A stretch of 64,000 nt of DNA from Verrucomicrobia bacterium LP2A (GCA_000526255.1 JAFS01000002.1:186001-250000); one strand, 5' to 3'. Numbered from the stretch's first letter, positions 8,658 to 18,020 are shown. A program made the numbers and translations. The notes: generated by a model from the sequence alone, not told the origin.

Positions 8658-10706
8658 ATGAAAGAGGGTTACTCTGCATCGTCCCCCTGGCGGCCTCCTG
8701 GCTCTCCGGCAGAAGGCGAACCTCAGGTGCCGGCAGCCGTCTCCCTCGATCGGCCTCCCCTCTTGGAGCCGCCTGGGACGATCGCCTCGGTTACCCGGGG
8801 CGTCTGCCAGTTCCTCGAGCGACCCGCTCCAGGTTGGTGGCTCCCGGCCACAATCATCACGGGCCTCGTTGCCACGCTCGTTCTGGTGGCCAACGCCTAC
8901 CTAGTGGGCACGGGGGTCGGCGTCTGGGGCGTCCAGGTTCCCGTCGTCTGGGGCTTCGCCATCATCAATTTCGTTTTCTGGATCGGCATCGGCCATGCCG
9001 GAACTCTGATCTCCGCGATTCTCCTGCTCACCCGGCAAAAATGGCGCAACTCCCTCAACCGCGCCTCGGAGGCGACCGCCATCTTCGCGGTCGCCTGCGG
9101 AGCAATCTTCCCGGCGATCCACGTCGGCCGCCAATGGATGGCCTGGTACCTCATCCCGGTCCCGCAATACATCGCGACCTGGCCGAACTTTCGGGCGCCG
9201 CTTCTCTGGGATGTAGCTGCTGTCCTCACCTATCTCACCGTCTCCGTGCTCTACTGGTATCTGGGAATGATTCCCGACTTCGCCACCCTTCGAGAAAGGG
9301 AGAAGCATCCCTGGCGCCGGAGACTCTTTGCCATCCTCTCGATGGGTTGGTCGAGCTCGGCCCGGGAGTGGAACCACTACGAAATGGGCTATCTCTGCTT
9401 GGCGGGCCTCCTCGCACCCCTGGTTCTCTCGGTCCACTCCTTCGTCTCCTGCGACTTCGCGGCCACGATCCTTCCCGGCTGGCATGCGACCATCTTCCCT
9501 CCCTACTTCGGCGCCGGAGCGATCTTCGGCGGCTTCGCCGTAATCCTGGTCCTTCTCATCCCCGTGCGGGCTCTCATGCCGGAGTTGAAGAAGTTCATCC
9601 TACCGATCCACATCGAGCAGATGGCCAAATGGCTCCTGACGACGGGCTCCCTGGTCGGCTATGTCTACTTGACCGAGCTCTTCATCGCCTGGTACGGTGC
9701 CAACCCCTTCGAGCGCTACGCCTTCTGGAATCGGATCACCGGGCCCTATGCGCCCGAGTTCTGGGGCATGCTCACCTGCAACGCGGTCGCGCCTCAGCTC
9801 CTCTGGTTCCGGGCGGTCCGGAGGAGACCCTGGCTCGTCTTCGGCGTAGCCGTGCTGGCCAATATCGGCATGTGGCTCGAGCGCTTCGTCATCATCGTGA
9901 TCTCTCTCCACCGGGATTTCCTGCCCTCATCTTGGAGCCTCTATCACCCCACCTGGGTTGACATCGGGCTGCTGGTCGGCTCGGTGGGCCTCTTTCTCTT
10001 CCTCTTCCTCCTCTTTCTCCGCTTTCTGCCGGTCATTGCCATGTTCGAGGTGAAGGCGCTCTGCAACGGTGCCGCGGAGGTCACCTCTGCTTCGCCCGAG
10101 CCGCCGAAGGCCTCCCTCCCCGACCTGGAGCACGCGACGTTCGGCCTGGGGGCCCGGTTTCCCTCCGCCACAGCGCTCTGTCGCGCCGGTCGGGCGCTCC
10201 GGGGAATGGGCTTTCGCCGGATCGAGCTCTATTCTCCCTATCCCTTCCATGGCCTGGCGGAGGCCGCGGGGCACGGAAAGAGCTGGGTCTCTGCTTGCGT
10301 CCTGGGAGCGGGAATGCTCGGCTTCTGTATCGCAGTTTGCCTGGAGATCTTGACCTCGGTCCCCCGCCCCGCCCCCCTGCGCGGGCTGCTCTCGAGCCAT
10401 CTGCTCGATCTCTTTTTCCCGCTGGTCGTACAAGGAAAGCCCTACATCAGCCTGCCGGCGTTCTTCGCCGTCGTCTTCGAAACCACCGCCCTCTTCTCCG
10501 CATTCGGAGCGGTGCTGGGCATCCTCCTGGCCAGCTCGCTTCCGCGCTTCCACCGGCCGATCTTCCATTGGGACCTCTTCAGCAGAAGAAGTCAGGACGA
10601 CGGCTTCTTTCTCGTCGTCGAGCGGCGGGATCCCCGGTTTTCGGCCGATCTCCCCCGGCTCCTGGAAGAGATCGGGGCCTTGGAGATCAGTGCGATTCCG
10701 GAATAA
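8658..10706 (+). CDS. Fused ActC-ActD (NrfD-like quinol subunit plus DUF3341)
   Basis: A 682-aa membrane protein made of two parts that are normally separate. Residues about 40-470 match NrfD/PsrC-type ActC, the quinol-binding integral subunit of alternative complex III, with about ten membrane segments and motifs such as WIGIGHAGTLISAILLL and HEVGY-like REWNHYEMGYL. Residues about 490-682 match ActD (DUF3341), with GLGARFPSATALCRAGRAL, YSPYPFHGLAEA, two membrane segments and the RDPRF tail. Alternative complex III passes electrons from quinol to a high-potential acceptor. No actA, actB, actE or actF flank it: tlyA is divergent on the left and a DUF6941 gene convergent on the right. Whether it joins a complex encoded elsewhere cannot be told here. 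Confidence 0.88.
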   Translation: MKEGYSASSPWRPPGSPAEGEPQVPAAVSLDRPPLLEPPGTIASVTRGVCQFLERPAPGWWLPATIITGLVATLVLVANAYLVGTGVGVWGVQVPVVWGFAIINFVFWIGIGHAGTLISAILLLTRQKWRNSLNRASEATAIFAVACGAIFPAIHVGRQWMAWYLIPVPQYIATWPNFRAPLLWDVAAVLTYLTVSVLYWYLGMIPDFATLREREKHPWRRRLFAILSMGWSSSAREWNHYEMGYLCLAGLLAPLVLSVHSFVSCDFAATILPGWHATIFPPYFGAGAIFGGFAVILVLLIPVRALMPELKKFILPIHIEQMAKWLLTTGSLVGYVYLTELFIAWYGANPFERYAFWNRITGPYAPEFWGMLTCNAVAPQLLWFRAVRRRPWLVFGVAVLANIGMWLERFVIIVISLHRDFLPSSWSLYHPTWVDIGLLVGSVGLFLFLFLLFLRFLPVIAMFEVKALCNGAAEVTSASPEPPKASLPDLEHATFGLGARFPSATALCRAGRALRGMGFRRIELYSPYPFHGLAEAAGHGKSWVSACVLGAGMLGFCIAVCLEILTSVPRPAPLRGLLSSHLLDLFFPLVVQGKPYISLPAFFAVVFETTALFSAFGAVLGILLASSLPRFHRPIFHWDLFSRRSQDDGFFLVVERRDPRFSADLPRLLEEIGALEISAIPE

Positions 10707-10727
10707 GAGGAAGCGAGCCGATTGCCA

Positions 10728-11168
10728 TCAAGCCGTTTCTCCGGCCTCGGGAGCCGAGGAAAGGATGGGCAGCGACCGTTCTCCCACCTTTTCGCCGTTG
10801 ACGAGAATCACGATCGTATAGAACGCCGGCTGCGGCACGAGGAAGGGGGGCATCGGAATGGGGACGTCGAGAACGGCGTGCTCATCGAACGCCGGAACCT
10901 CTTGCGGAAACTGGATCTGTCCCGAGGCACTCGCCAGGACATGACCTGTTTTCGGTTCCTCGATCCGTGTGGCGATATCGAGCCGAGCAATTCGACCCCG
11001 CAAATGGGTCAGCCAGACCGTAATGAAGAAAGGCGGCGTAGGAAAGGGAAACTTGGGCAACCGAAGCTGCCCAAAGGAGTTCACCAGAGAAAGCTTTTCG
11101 GTACCCTTCTCTCGCACCACCAGGTCGGAGAGCAAGATCGCCGGACAGAGAACGGGCTCTTGAACCAC
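10728..11168 (-). CDS. DUF6941-like conserved protein
   Basis: 146 aa, no signal peptide or membrane segment. The pattern (CPAILLSDLVVREKGTEKLSLV, then PKFPFPTPPFFITVWL, then a beta-rich stretch ending in a VNGEKVGERSLPI strand) looks like the DUF6941 beta-sandwich family, whose function is unknown. The start used is GTG at 11168. It converges on the ActC-ActD gene, with only 21 nt between the stops. Confidence 0.6.
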   Translation of the reverse strand: MVQEPVLCPAILLSDLVVREKGTEKLSLVNSFGQLRLPKFPFPTPPFFITVWLTHLRGRIARLDIATRIEEPKTGHVLASASGQIQFPQEVPAFDEHAVLDVPIPMPPFLVPQPAFYTIVILVNGEKVGERSLPILSSAPEAGETA

Positions 11169-11285
11169 GACCCGTCACCATAGGGAAGAGGGCGTCGAGA
11201 AGCAAGCCGCTCGGTTCCTGGAAGTTGCGACGGGCATGACTTTTCGCAGGAACCGGTTCCGCGACTCCGCCGCTCCAGGCCGACC

Positions 11286-11756
11286 CTATCCCTCCTTCGA
11301 GGCGAACTGCGCCTTGAGCTCCTTCTCCATCTTCTCCCGCAGCGCCTTCCTCTGCCCCTCGGTCTCCTTCCAAATCTGGTGAGCAATCTCTTCCCGGTGG
11401 TGCCAATATTGGCGCTCGAAAGCCACCTTCTGATCGCCGGAAAGCTTCAAGCCCAGCCGCTCCGCTTCCCTCTCGGCCGCGCGCTGATGCTCCATCTGCA
11501 CCCGGGCAATTCGCTCCAGGAACCTTCCCTTTTGCCCGAGATCCATTTTCTGGAACCGGGGCCACTTTTCCAGCTCCGCCAGCAAGCGGTCATCGGGCAG
11601 CTCCAGGAGCTGAACGATCTTCTGCCTCGCTTCCCATTTACACTCCTCCGGCGCTTGCCCATCCGGGGCGGGCCGATCGCCCGCCCGCAAGGAGGTTCCC
11701 CCAACCAGCACGCCCGCAACAAAGCAAGCGACTAAAACGAGCTCGCTTCTTCCCAT
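11286..11756 (-). CDS. Exported helical protein of unknown function
   Basis: 156 aa starting at the ATG at 11756. An N-terminal hydrophobic segment (ELVLVACFVAGVLVGGTSL) ending in RAGD suggests export. The remainder is highly charged and helical, with regular Glu/Lys/Arg heptads (residues about 60-150), resembling DUF3106-like or heavy-metal-sensor-like periplasmic helical bundles; no metal ligand set is obvious. It overlaps the upstream membrane-protein gene by 25 nt, so the two are probably cotranslated. A longer frame running to 12095 was not used because its extra N-terminus is only an alternate frame of the upstream gene. Confidence 0.6.
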   Translation of the reverse strand: MGRSELVLVACFVAGVLVGGTSLRAGDRPAPDGQAPEECKWEARQKIVQLLELPDDRLLAELEKWPRFQKMDLGQKGRFLERIARVQMEHQRAAEREAERLGLKLSGDQKVAFERQYWHHREEIAHQIWKETEGQRKALREKMEKELKAQFASKEG

Positions 11757-12091
11757 ATGACGGTTTCTCCCTGTTCTCCCGGCTCCGCCGAGAGTTGCTC
11801 CTGAAGCCATCCGACATCTTCCGCCGCCGGGTTGGAGTCGATCGAAGCCAGGGCCGCGCGGGTCAAACCCGTTTCCTGCCCCTGTCCCCGGTTGACCAGC
11901 CAAGCCGCAACGCCCCCTCCGCCAACGACAAGGGAGAGGGAAATGGCGCAGACCCACCCGAGCCGAGCTCGGCGCCTGCGCCGGCTCTTCTCGACCGCAA
12001 GGCGTGCAAGGGTCCTCGATGCCAGCGACCCATCCGGAACGGAAGGCCGCGCCTGCTTGAGGAGTTGCCAGAGTGGATCTTCTTCGTCCAT
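11732..12091 (-). CDS. Small single-span membrane protein
   Basis: 119 aa: a charged cytoplasmic N-terminus (about residues 1-42, ending in a run of Arg), one membrane helix (about 45-66, WVCAISLSLVVGGGGVAAWL), then an acidic periplasmic tail. The topology is like anti-sigma factors of the RsxA/ChrR-partner type that come with a helical periplasmic protein, but no sigma factor gene is next to it, so I do not assign that role. The next gene overlaps its end by 25 nt. Confidence 0.6.
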   Translation of the reverse strand: MDEEDPLWQLLKQARPSVPDGSLASRTLARLAVEKSRRRRRARLGWVCAISLSLVVGGGGVAAWLVNRGQGQETGLTRAALASIDSNPAAEDVGWLQEQLSAEPGEQGETVIWEEASSF

Positions 12092-12185
12092 GCATTAGGA
12101 TCCAACCCGAGGCGGGGCGCCTTGTTGCGGGTTTTTCTCGCCCACTAAAAATGGCGTCTCCCCGAAATCGGCCATCCTGGAGTGA

Positions 12186-13082
12186 TCAAGACCCCATGCC
12201 CGCAAGGAGCTCCTGGAAGCGGGCGGCGTTGCGCACCCCGTAGTCCCGATAGCAGTTGTTGAAAAGGACATGGATCTGCGAAGCGCGCAGGGACCGGACT
12301 CCGCGGGCGATCTCGCGAAGCTCCGCATCATCGTATAGATACCGGAACCGATCGGCGGCGGAAGCGAGATTCCGGGCTGTCCACGTTTCCGGGTTCCTTC
12401 CGTGCAGACGCACCACGGCGACTTCGGACGGCGGAATCGTCCAGAGAGCCGGGACGCTCGCGCGGGTTCCCTGCGGTTCGTCGACGATCACGGGAATGAA
12501 CCCATGCCGATCCTCCCACCGGAGCGTCTCTTCGGCCCGCCCGCCGGAAAACCAGGTCGCGTTCCGGAACTCGACGGCGATCCGATAGCCCTCGAGCTTC
12601 TCTGCGCACAGGACCAGATGCGCAACATTCTCCGGAGAGCAGGCAAACCAAGGTGGGAATTGGAGAAGGACGACTCCCAGCTTCCCGGCCTCCTTGAGCG
12701 GTAGGAGCCCCTCGCGAAACCGCCTCCACAGCTCCTCTCGAGCTTCTACGGCCAGATCCCGGTAGTAGATCCTTTCCCGAGCTTCTCGGACGGCGGGAAG
12801 CCGCAGATCGGGCGGAAGGGCGGCCAGGGAGGCGGGATGTTGCGTGAAGAGGCGGAAGGCCTTGCAGTCGAAAACGAAGCCGGCGGGAGTCCTTTCCACC
12901 CACCGCTTGGCGTTTTCCGGCCGGGGAAGCGCGTAGTAGGTCGAGTCGATTTCGACGAGCGGGAAATGAGCCGCGTAGTAGCGCAAGCGCGACGCAGCAT
13001 CCCGGGCTTCTGCGGGATACCATCCGGAGCTCAGGAGGGCAGGATCCGTCCACGAAGCCGTTCCGACCAGGACGAGCACCAT
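12186..13082 (-). CDS. DUF72 (YecE-like) domain protein
   Basis: 298 aa with the full DUF72 pattern: GTASWTDP near the start, WYP, YAAHFPLVEIDSTYYALP (residues about 35-52), VFDCKAFRLFTQH, LLQFPPWF, VEFRNATWF, and a C-terminal YLYDDAELREI / VLFNNCYRDYGVRNA region. DUF72 proteins adopt a TIM-barrel fold; the biochemical function is not established. Start ATG at 13082, with 24 nt to the upstream epimerase stop, so it is likely the last gene of the ubiD-epimerase transcript. Confidence 0.9.
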   Translation of the reverse strand: MVLVLVGTASWTDPALLSSGWYPAEARDAASRLRYYAAHFPLVEIDSTYYALPRPENAKRWVERTPAGFVFDCKAFRLFTQHPASLAALPPDLRLPAVREARERIYYRDLAVEAREELWRRFREGLLPLKEAGKLGVVLLQFPPWFACSPENVAHLVLCAEKLEGYRIAVEFRNATWFSGGRAEETLRWEDRHGFIPVIVDEPQGTRASVPALWTIPPSEVAVVRLHGRNPETWTARNLASAADRFRYLYDDAELREIARGVRSLRASQIHVLFNNCYRDYGVRNAARFQELLAGMGS

Positions 13083-13106
13083 CTTCTCTACCGGGTTCCT
13101 GCTCGC

Positions 13107-14129
13107 CTACAACTCCGGGAGATTCACGGCGACCTCGCGATACCAGGAGACGAACCTCTCGATCCCCACCGCCAGCGGCGTGCTGGGGGCAAATCCAACC
13201 TCCTCCTCGAGCTCGGTCGTATCTGCGGCCGTTGCGTTCACGTCCCCGGGCGGAGTCGGCGAAAATCGGAGGATCGCCCTCCGGCCGGCCGCCCGCTCGA
13301 TCGATTCCACCAGCTCGTGGACGGAGAGAGGGGTCCGGTTGCCGATATTGAAAATCCGGTAGGGAGCCGAGCTGCGCGAGGGATCTGGATGAGCCGGATC
13401 CCATCCGGGATCGGCGGCGGCCGCCCGGGGAATCAGCCGCGCCACCGCTTCGATCACATCGTCGACATAGGTAAAATCGCGCCGCAGCTCCCCTTTGCCG
13501 TACACCTCGATCGGCTCGCCGCGCAGGATGGCGCGCGTAAACGAAAAGTACGCCATGTCGGGCCGACCCCACGGACCGTAGACGGTGAAAAAGCGCAAGC
13601 CGGTCGTCGGCAGCCGATAAAGATGGCTGTAGGAATGTGCGAGCAGCTCGGTGGCCCGCTTGGTCGCGGCGTAGACGCTGGCGGGATGGGCTACCGGGCC
13701 GCGCACGGAAAACGGGAGGGACGCATTGAGCCCGTAGACCGAGCTTGAGCTCGCATAGAGGAGATGGGGTGGCGGCGAAGCGCGGCGGGCGGCTTCCAGC
13801 AGATGGACAGTGCCGAGGACGTTGTCTTCCACGTAGGCGGCCGGTTCACGGAGGCTGTAGCGGACACCCGCCTGGGCGGCGAAGTGGACGATCGCCTCCG
13901 GCCGCTCCCGCGCGAGGAGATCCTCGATCGGCTTCGGGTGGCGCAGGTCAAGCCTTGCGAAACGGAAGGAGGGGACCTCCGCAAGAAGACGCACTCTCGC
14001 CTCCTTGAGCGCTACGGAATAGTAGGTATTGAGGTTATCGACCCCGACGACCTCCTCGCCACTCCCAAGGAGCCTGCGGGCAAGGGAAAACCCGAGGAAG
14101 CCAGCGCAGCCGGTGATTAGAATTTTCAT
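13107..14129 (-). CDS. NAD-dependent epimerase, UDP-glucuronate 4-epimerase type
   Basis: 340 aa, extended short-chain dehydrogenase. The NAD-binding glycine motif is TGCAGFLGFSLARRLL (residues about 6-20), the catalytic pair is in YAATKRATE, and NTYYSVALKEARVRLL and DFTYVDDVIEAVARLI are typical of the UDP-glucuronate/UDP-galacturonate 4-epimerases that feed LPS or capsule sugars. It overlaps the ubiD stop by 4 nt (ATGA at 14126-14129), so it is translationally coupled. Substrate specificity cannot be fixed from sequence alone; UDP-glucose or dTDP-sugar epimerase are alternatives. Confidence 0.88.
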   Translation of the reverse strand: MKILITGCAGFLGFSLARRLLGSGEEVVGVDNLNTYYSVALKEARVRLLAEVPSFRFARLDLRHPKPIEDLLARERPEAIVHFAAQAGVRYSLREPAAYVEDNVLGTVHLLEAARRASPPPHLLYASSSSVYGLNASLPFSVRGPVAHPASVYAATKRATELLAHSYSHLYRLPTTGLRFFTVYGPWGRPDMAYFSFTRAILRGEPIEVYGKGELRRDFTYVDDVIEAVARLIPRAAAADPGWDPAHPDPSRSSAPYRIFNIGNRTPLSVHELVESIERAAGRRAILRFSPTPPGDVNATAADTTELEEEVGFAPSTPLAVGIERFVSWYREVAVNLPEL

Positions 14130-15619
14130 GGCAAGTCCATCCCCTTCCCTTCCCTCTTCCTCGCAAATCGCGCAAAAAGCTCGCGACAAAGATCCCCGGG
14201 AAGAGAAACCTCCTCGGGCCATGGCCGCGGGTAACCTTCGGCGGGCAGTTTCCGGGTGGCATCGATCCCTACGTGGCTTCCCATGTTCGGCGTCGCCTGC
14301 GCATGATCCAAGCTGTCGCACGGTCCGCGGGTGAAGAGAAAGTCGCGCTCCGGATCGACGTTGGCGCAGAGGTGGAAGAGCACATCGGCGGTGTCGCGGA
14401 CATTGACCTCGGCATCGACGACGACCAGGATCTTCGTAAACATCATCTGCCCCATGCCCCAGAGACCGTGCATCACCTTGTAGGCCTGATAGGGGTACTG
14501 CTTGCGGATGCTCACGAAGACCAGGTCATGGAAGACCCCCTCGGGAGGGAGGGCCAGATCGACGATCTCCGGAAAGGTCGCCTGCAGCACCGGAAAGAGG
14601 AGGCGGACACTCGCGCTCCCAAGATAAAAGTCCTCCATCGGAGGCTTGCCGACAATCGTCGCCGGGTAGACGGCGTCCTTCCGGTGGCTGATGGAGGTGA
14701 GATGGAAGACCGGGTAGGGCTCGACCGGCGTGTAGAAGCCGGTGTGATCCCCGAACGGCCCCTCGGGGCGGAGCTCCGGAGGTTCCACATACCCTTCGAG
14801 GACAAAATCAGCGGTGGCGGGAACCTCGAGATCCACGGTTTCGCAGCGCACCAGAGGAATCCCCTTCTTCCGCAGAAATCCCGCGAAGAGCAGCTCATCG
14901 ACGCCGTCCGGAAGGGGGGCCGTAGCCGCGAAGGTCAAGATCGGGTCTCCGCCCAGGCAGACGGCAACCGGCATCCGCACTCCCCTCTCCCAATATGCTG
15001 CTCCGTGGCGAGCGCCCACCTTATGAATCTGCCAGTGCATTCCGGTGGTCGCCCCGTCGTAGACCTGCATCCGGTACATGCCGACGTTGCGCTTCCCGGT
15101 ATCGGGATCCTTCGTAAAGACCTGCGGCAGGGTGATGAAGGGCCCCCCATCCTTGGGCCAGCATCGAAGAACGGGAAGAGAGCGGAGATCGATCTTCGCC
15201 GAAGGCCCCATAGTTACGATCCGATCCCGGCAGGCTCCGTGGTCGACCCGGCAGGGCCTGCTCCGAGCAAGAGCGAGTCCTTTGCCTAAGAGCTCCCAGC
15301 CTTCCCGAAACGAATGAGGCGGCTCAGCGTGAAGCAGCGCCCGGATCTCCTCGACGAGCTTCTCCAAAGGCCTGCCCAGGACCATCTCGATTCGGCGCTC
15401 GGAACCAAAGGCGTTGATGAGCACGGGGAAGGGCGAGATCGACCCGTCGGAGAGAAGCGGCTTCTCCACGAGGAGGGCATCTCCCCCTCCGGGAGCCTTC
15501 ATCTCCCGATCGGCCAGTGCGGTAATTTCGAGATCGGTCCGCACCGGTTCCGAGATCCGGAGCAGCTCCCCTTCTCCCTCCAGCAGCCGGGCAAAGTCGG
15601 CAAACGATTCACACTTCAT
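14126..15619 (-). CDS. ubiD: UbiD family decarboxylase
   Basis: 497 aa, the same length as the Escherichia coli enzyme. It has the prFMN/Mn-binding region typical of UbiD (TTGMHWQIHKVGARH, GGDPILTFAATAPLP) and the EGPFGDHTGFYTP motif that carries catalytic acidic residues. UbiD removes the carboxyl group of 3-polyprenyl-4-hydroxybenzoate in ubiquinone synthesis, or that of related aromatic acids in the menaquinone (futalosine) route as MqnP/MqnL. It needs prenylated FMN made by UbiX, which is not in this window. I chose the ATG at 15619 because the conserved N-terminus (SFADFARLLEGEGELLRI) starts there; upstream extension to 15796 is not homologous. Confidence 0.92.
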   Translation of the reverse strand: MKCESFADFARLLEGEGELLRISEPVRTDLEITALADREMKAPGGGDALLVEKPLLSDGSISPFPVLINAFGSERRIEMVLGRPLEKLVEEIRALLHAEPPHSFREGWELLGKGLALARSRPCRVDHGACRDRIVTMGPSAKIDLRSLPVLRCWPKDGGPFITLPQVFTKDPDTGKRNVGMYRMQVYDGATTGMHWQIHKVGARHGAAYWERGVRMPVAVCLGGDPILTFAATAPLPDGVDELLFAGFLRKKGIPLVRCETVDLEVPATADFVLEGYVEPPELRPEGPFGDHTGFYTPVEPYPVFHLTSISHRKDAVYPATIVGKPPMEDFYLGSASVRLLFPVLQATFPEIVDLALPPEGVFHDLVFVSIRKQYPYQAYKVMHGLWGMGQMMFTKILVVVDAEVNVRDTADVLFHLCANVDPERDFLFTRGPCDSLDHAQATPNMGSHVGIDATRKLPAEGYPRPWPEEVSLPGDLCRELFARFARKREGKGMDLP

Positions 15620-15870
15620 CGATAAATCCGCCTCTCCCTCGACGGACGAGACGATCAGGATAGCCAACGGACTTGAGAAAGCAGAAGGAAAATGCAATTG
15701 GGTAGCGATCCCCATCCGCGCGGGGTGCAGCCTTCGCCCTCTGGCCGTGGTCGCCTCCCCTTCGGCAACGGTGGGCCCGGGCGCCTCTCTGGCCACGCCA
15801 GGCCCTTCCGCCTTTCACCAGCCTCATGCTCTTTAGCCGGAAGCTGTGAGCCTCGATGGCTCGCGGGCGT

Positions 15871-16578
15871 TCAGCGCGGCCGGGGAGCCTCCTCCAGGAG
15901 CAGAGTCTCGATGTCATTGAGGACCACCTGGGGCACCAGGAACGAGCTGCTGTAGATCTCCCGTATCTCTCCGGCCTTATCCATCAGAAATACCTTGAGC
16001 ACGTGGCTTACCTCCTGCTTCCCCTCAGGCCCGGAAACCAGCATCAGATCCTGCCCAAAGCCGTCGAGCAGGGGAATTACGGCCTTCTGTGAACGCGGGG
16101 TCAAGAAATGCCACCGCAAACCATGCGCATCCGTGATCTTCCCGGCCCCATACTGGCGCATGACCTCGGGGGTGTCATGCTGCGGATCAAAGCTCAGCGT
16201 CACAAGGCGCACCTTTCCCTGAAGCGAAGCTCTCTTCTCGAGCTCTCGCTCGATGAGCTGAAGCACGGCATAGGCGAGCGGGCAGCCCTTGGCGTCTCGG
16301 CAGCTCGTGTAGATGAAGGAAAGCAGGGTGATTTTCCCCGTGGTGAACTGCGAAAGGCGCTTCTCCTTGCCATCGATGTCGAGAACCATGCCATCGGGCG
16401 CCGGCATGATTCTCTCCAGCCGGTAGCTGCCCGGAGCCGGCGGCACGAAATCGAAATCGACCGGCGACTGCACGCCATGGGATTGGCCTGCGGGCATCAC
16501 GGAAGAATCCGCCGCCATGGCCAGAGTGGCCATCAGGATAGAGCAAGATGCGGCGGCGCAGAGGAGGTTTCTCCTCAT
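15871..16578 (-). CDS. SCO1/SenC-type copper chaperone
   Basis: 235 aa with a signal peptide (MRRNLLCAAASCSILMATLA, cleaved near AMA). The thioredoxin-like domain carries the metal-binding SFIYTSCRDAKGCPLAY (Cys-x5-Cys-Pro), the SFDPQHDTPEVM strand and the distal ligand in EVSHVLKVFLMD. SCO proteins deliver copper to periplasmic or membrane cuproenzymes. It lies 98 nt after the mtoX stop on the same strand; SCO genes are known partners of mtoX, whose product needs copper, so it probably matures methanethiol oxidase rather than a cytochrome oxidase. Confidence 0.92.
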   Translation of the reverse strand: MRRNLLCAAASCSILMATLAMAADSSVMPAGQSHGVQSPVDFDFVPPAPGSYRLERIMPAPDGMVLDIDGKEKRLSQFTTGKITLLSFIYTSCRDAKGCPLAYAVLQLIERELEKRASLQGKVRLVTLSFDPQHDTPEVMRQYGAGKITDAHGLRWHFLTPRSQKAVIPLLDGFGQDLMLVSGPEGKQEVSHVLKVFLMDKAGEIREIYSSSFLVPQVVLNDIETLLLEEAPRPR

Positions 16579-16676
16579 CTGGCCGCTGGAACGAGGCAAA
16601 GCTGATCCTCTTGTTATAGCTGCGGACGCCTCATTCCGTAAAGAGGAGGGCAAGAGGTTGATCTTGCGAAGGCAAC

Positions 16677-18020
16677 CTATTGGGAAGCCGCCCGCGCTTC
16701 CGGCCGGTAAGCCGGCCTGATCGACTTGGATCCAAACTTCATATGATGGGGACGGCCCAGTTGCTGTTGATAGAAGTCGATCTGGAAAGCGGGCTTCAGC
16801 TCCTTGCCGTTCCAATCGTATGCCTTGAGGAATTGCTCGTCGTCGGCTCCTTTCTTGTCCCAGTGGGAGAGCAGCGATGAGGTGAAATAGACCCGCTTGC
16901 CGTCCCAGCTCTCGGAGACCATGTTGACCTGCTTGCCAATCGTCGTCTCGTAGACCTGCTTCGGATGCTCTGGATCCGAGATATCAAAGTAATGGGCCTT
17001 CCCATCCAGGAAGGTATCGACCCATAAGCCTCTGCCATCGTGGGTGATGCTGATGTCCACCGGGATGGCGAGCTGAGAGGGGTCGCCAACGGTCGCCACT
17101 TCCTTCGCCTGCCACTCTCCTTGAGCATCCTGCTTGATGAGCCAGAGCTTGGAGGTCAGGGCCGTAGCCGTCATGGCCCAGGCATCTCCCGGCTTCAAGG
17201 ACCAGCGGATTTCGAGCGGCGCACCAGGGACGCTGAAGATCTTTTCCGGCTTCATGGCCTTGAGGTCCCAGAGCACCATGGTGTTCCCAAACTGCTTCAT
17301 GGCCTCCTGATCCTTCATCAAGGTCCCTAAATCCATCATGTAATTGTTCCAGCCGGTGAAGCTCGAGGTGAGCAGGACATTCTTTTGGGCGTTGATCCCG
17401 ATATCGTAGCCGTAACCGTCGCCACCATCCGTCGTCGGCATGGGATAGGAGGTGATGAATTTTCCGCTGTTGGTGTAGAGGGCCATGCCCGTCACTCCCC
17501 CGTGATCCTTGCTGTTGGAGAGCGCCTGGATCAGCATCCGTCCGGGCAGAGCATAAAAGGTGTGCGGGCCTACGTAGCCGGTTTCCTTCACCATATTGCT
17601 GATCGTCCTGACCATCCTGGGCTTGGCAGGATTGCTCGCGACGTCGAATACGTAGATCTTGCTGCTATCGAGATCGCCGGCCCAGAGGTAGCGGCGATCG
17701 TCGGTAAGGCCCACGTGGTGCGCTTCCCCGCGCCCGCCCACAGACAGAGTGGCGATCACCTTGCCGTAGTGCTTCGACTGGGGGTTCGCGTCCACGGTCA
17801 CCAGCTTGTCGGATCCGTCGCCCATCCCCTTGACTCCCAGAGTCCATACGTAGACGTAGTCCTCCTGCCCCTTGATGAGGTCGGCGATATAGGGGGAGTT
17901 GCAGGTCTCGTCGGCTTGGGTCACCAGCGGATCGGCCGCGCACGCTAATGCCACGGCAAGGAATAGCGCCCACAGCGATTTTTTGAGCCGAATCGATTGC
18001 CAAATGCGCGTTTTCCTCAT
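16677..18020 (-). CDS. mtoX: Methanethiol oxidase (selenium-binding-protein family)
   Basis: 447 aa with a long signal peptide (to about residue 37, VALACAADPLVTQADE), so the enzyme is periplasmic. It matches the SBP56/MtoX family throughout: CNSPYIADLIKGQEDYVYVW, GRGEAHHVGLTDDRRYLWAG, SKIYVFDVASNP, HGLWVD-like DGRGLWVDTFLDG and the C-terminal SQ ending. MtoX oxidises methanethiol to formaldehyde, hydrogen sulfide and hydrogen peroxide using a copper centre, and verrucomicrobial methanotrophs have been shown to use it. The ATG at 18020 was chosen because it gives the signal peptide. An SCO chaperone follows. A 400-nt untranslated leader precedes it, which suggests regulation at RNA level. Confidence 0.95.
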   Translation of the reverse strand: MRKTRIWQSIRLKKSLWALFLAVALACAADPLVTQADETCNSPYIADLIKGQEDYVYVWTLGVKGMGDGSDKLVTVDANPQSKHYGKVIATLSVGGRGEAHHVGLTDDRRYLWAGDLDSSKIYVFDVASNPAKPRMVRTISNMVKETGYVGPHTFYALPGRMLIQALSNSKDHGGVTGMALYTNSGKFITSYPMPTTDGGDGYGYDIGINAQKNVLLTSSFTGWNNYMMDLGTLMKDQEAMKQFGNTMVLWDLKAMKPEKIFSVPGAPLEIRWSLKPGDAWAMTATALTSKLWLIKQDAQGEWQAKEVATVGDPSQLAIPVDISITHDGRGLWVDTFLDGKAHYFDISDPEHPKQVYETTIGKQVNMVSESWDGKRVYFTSSLLSHWDKKGADDEQFLKAYDWNGKELKPAFQIDFYQQQLGRPHHMKFGSKSIRPAYRPEARAASQ

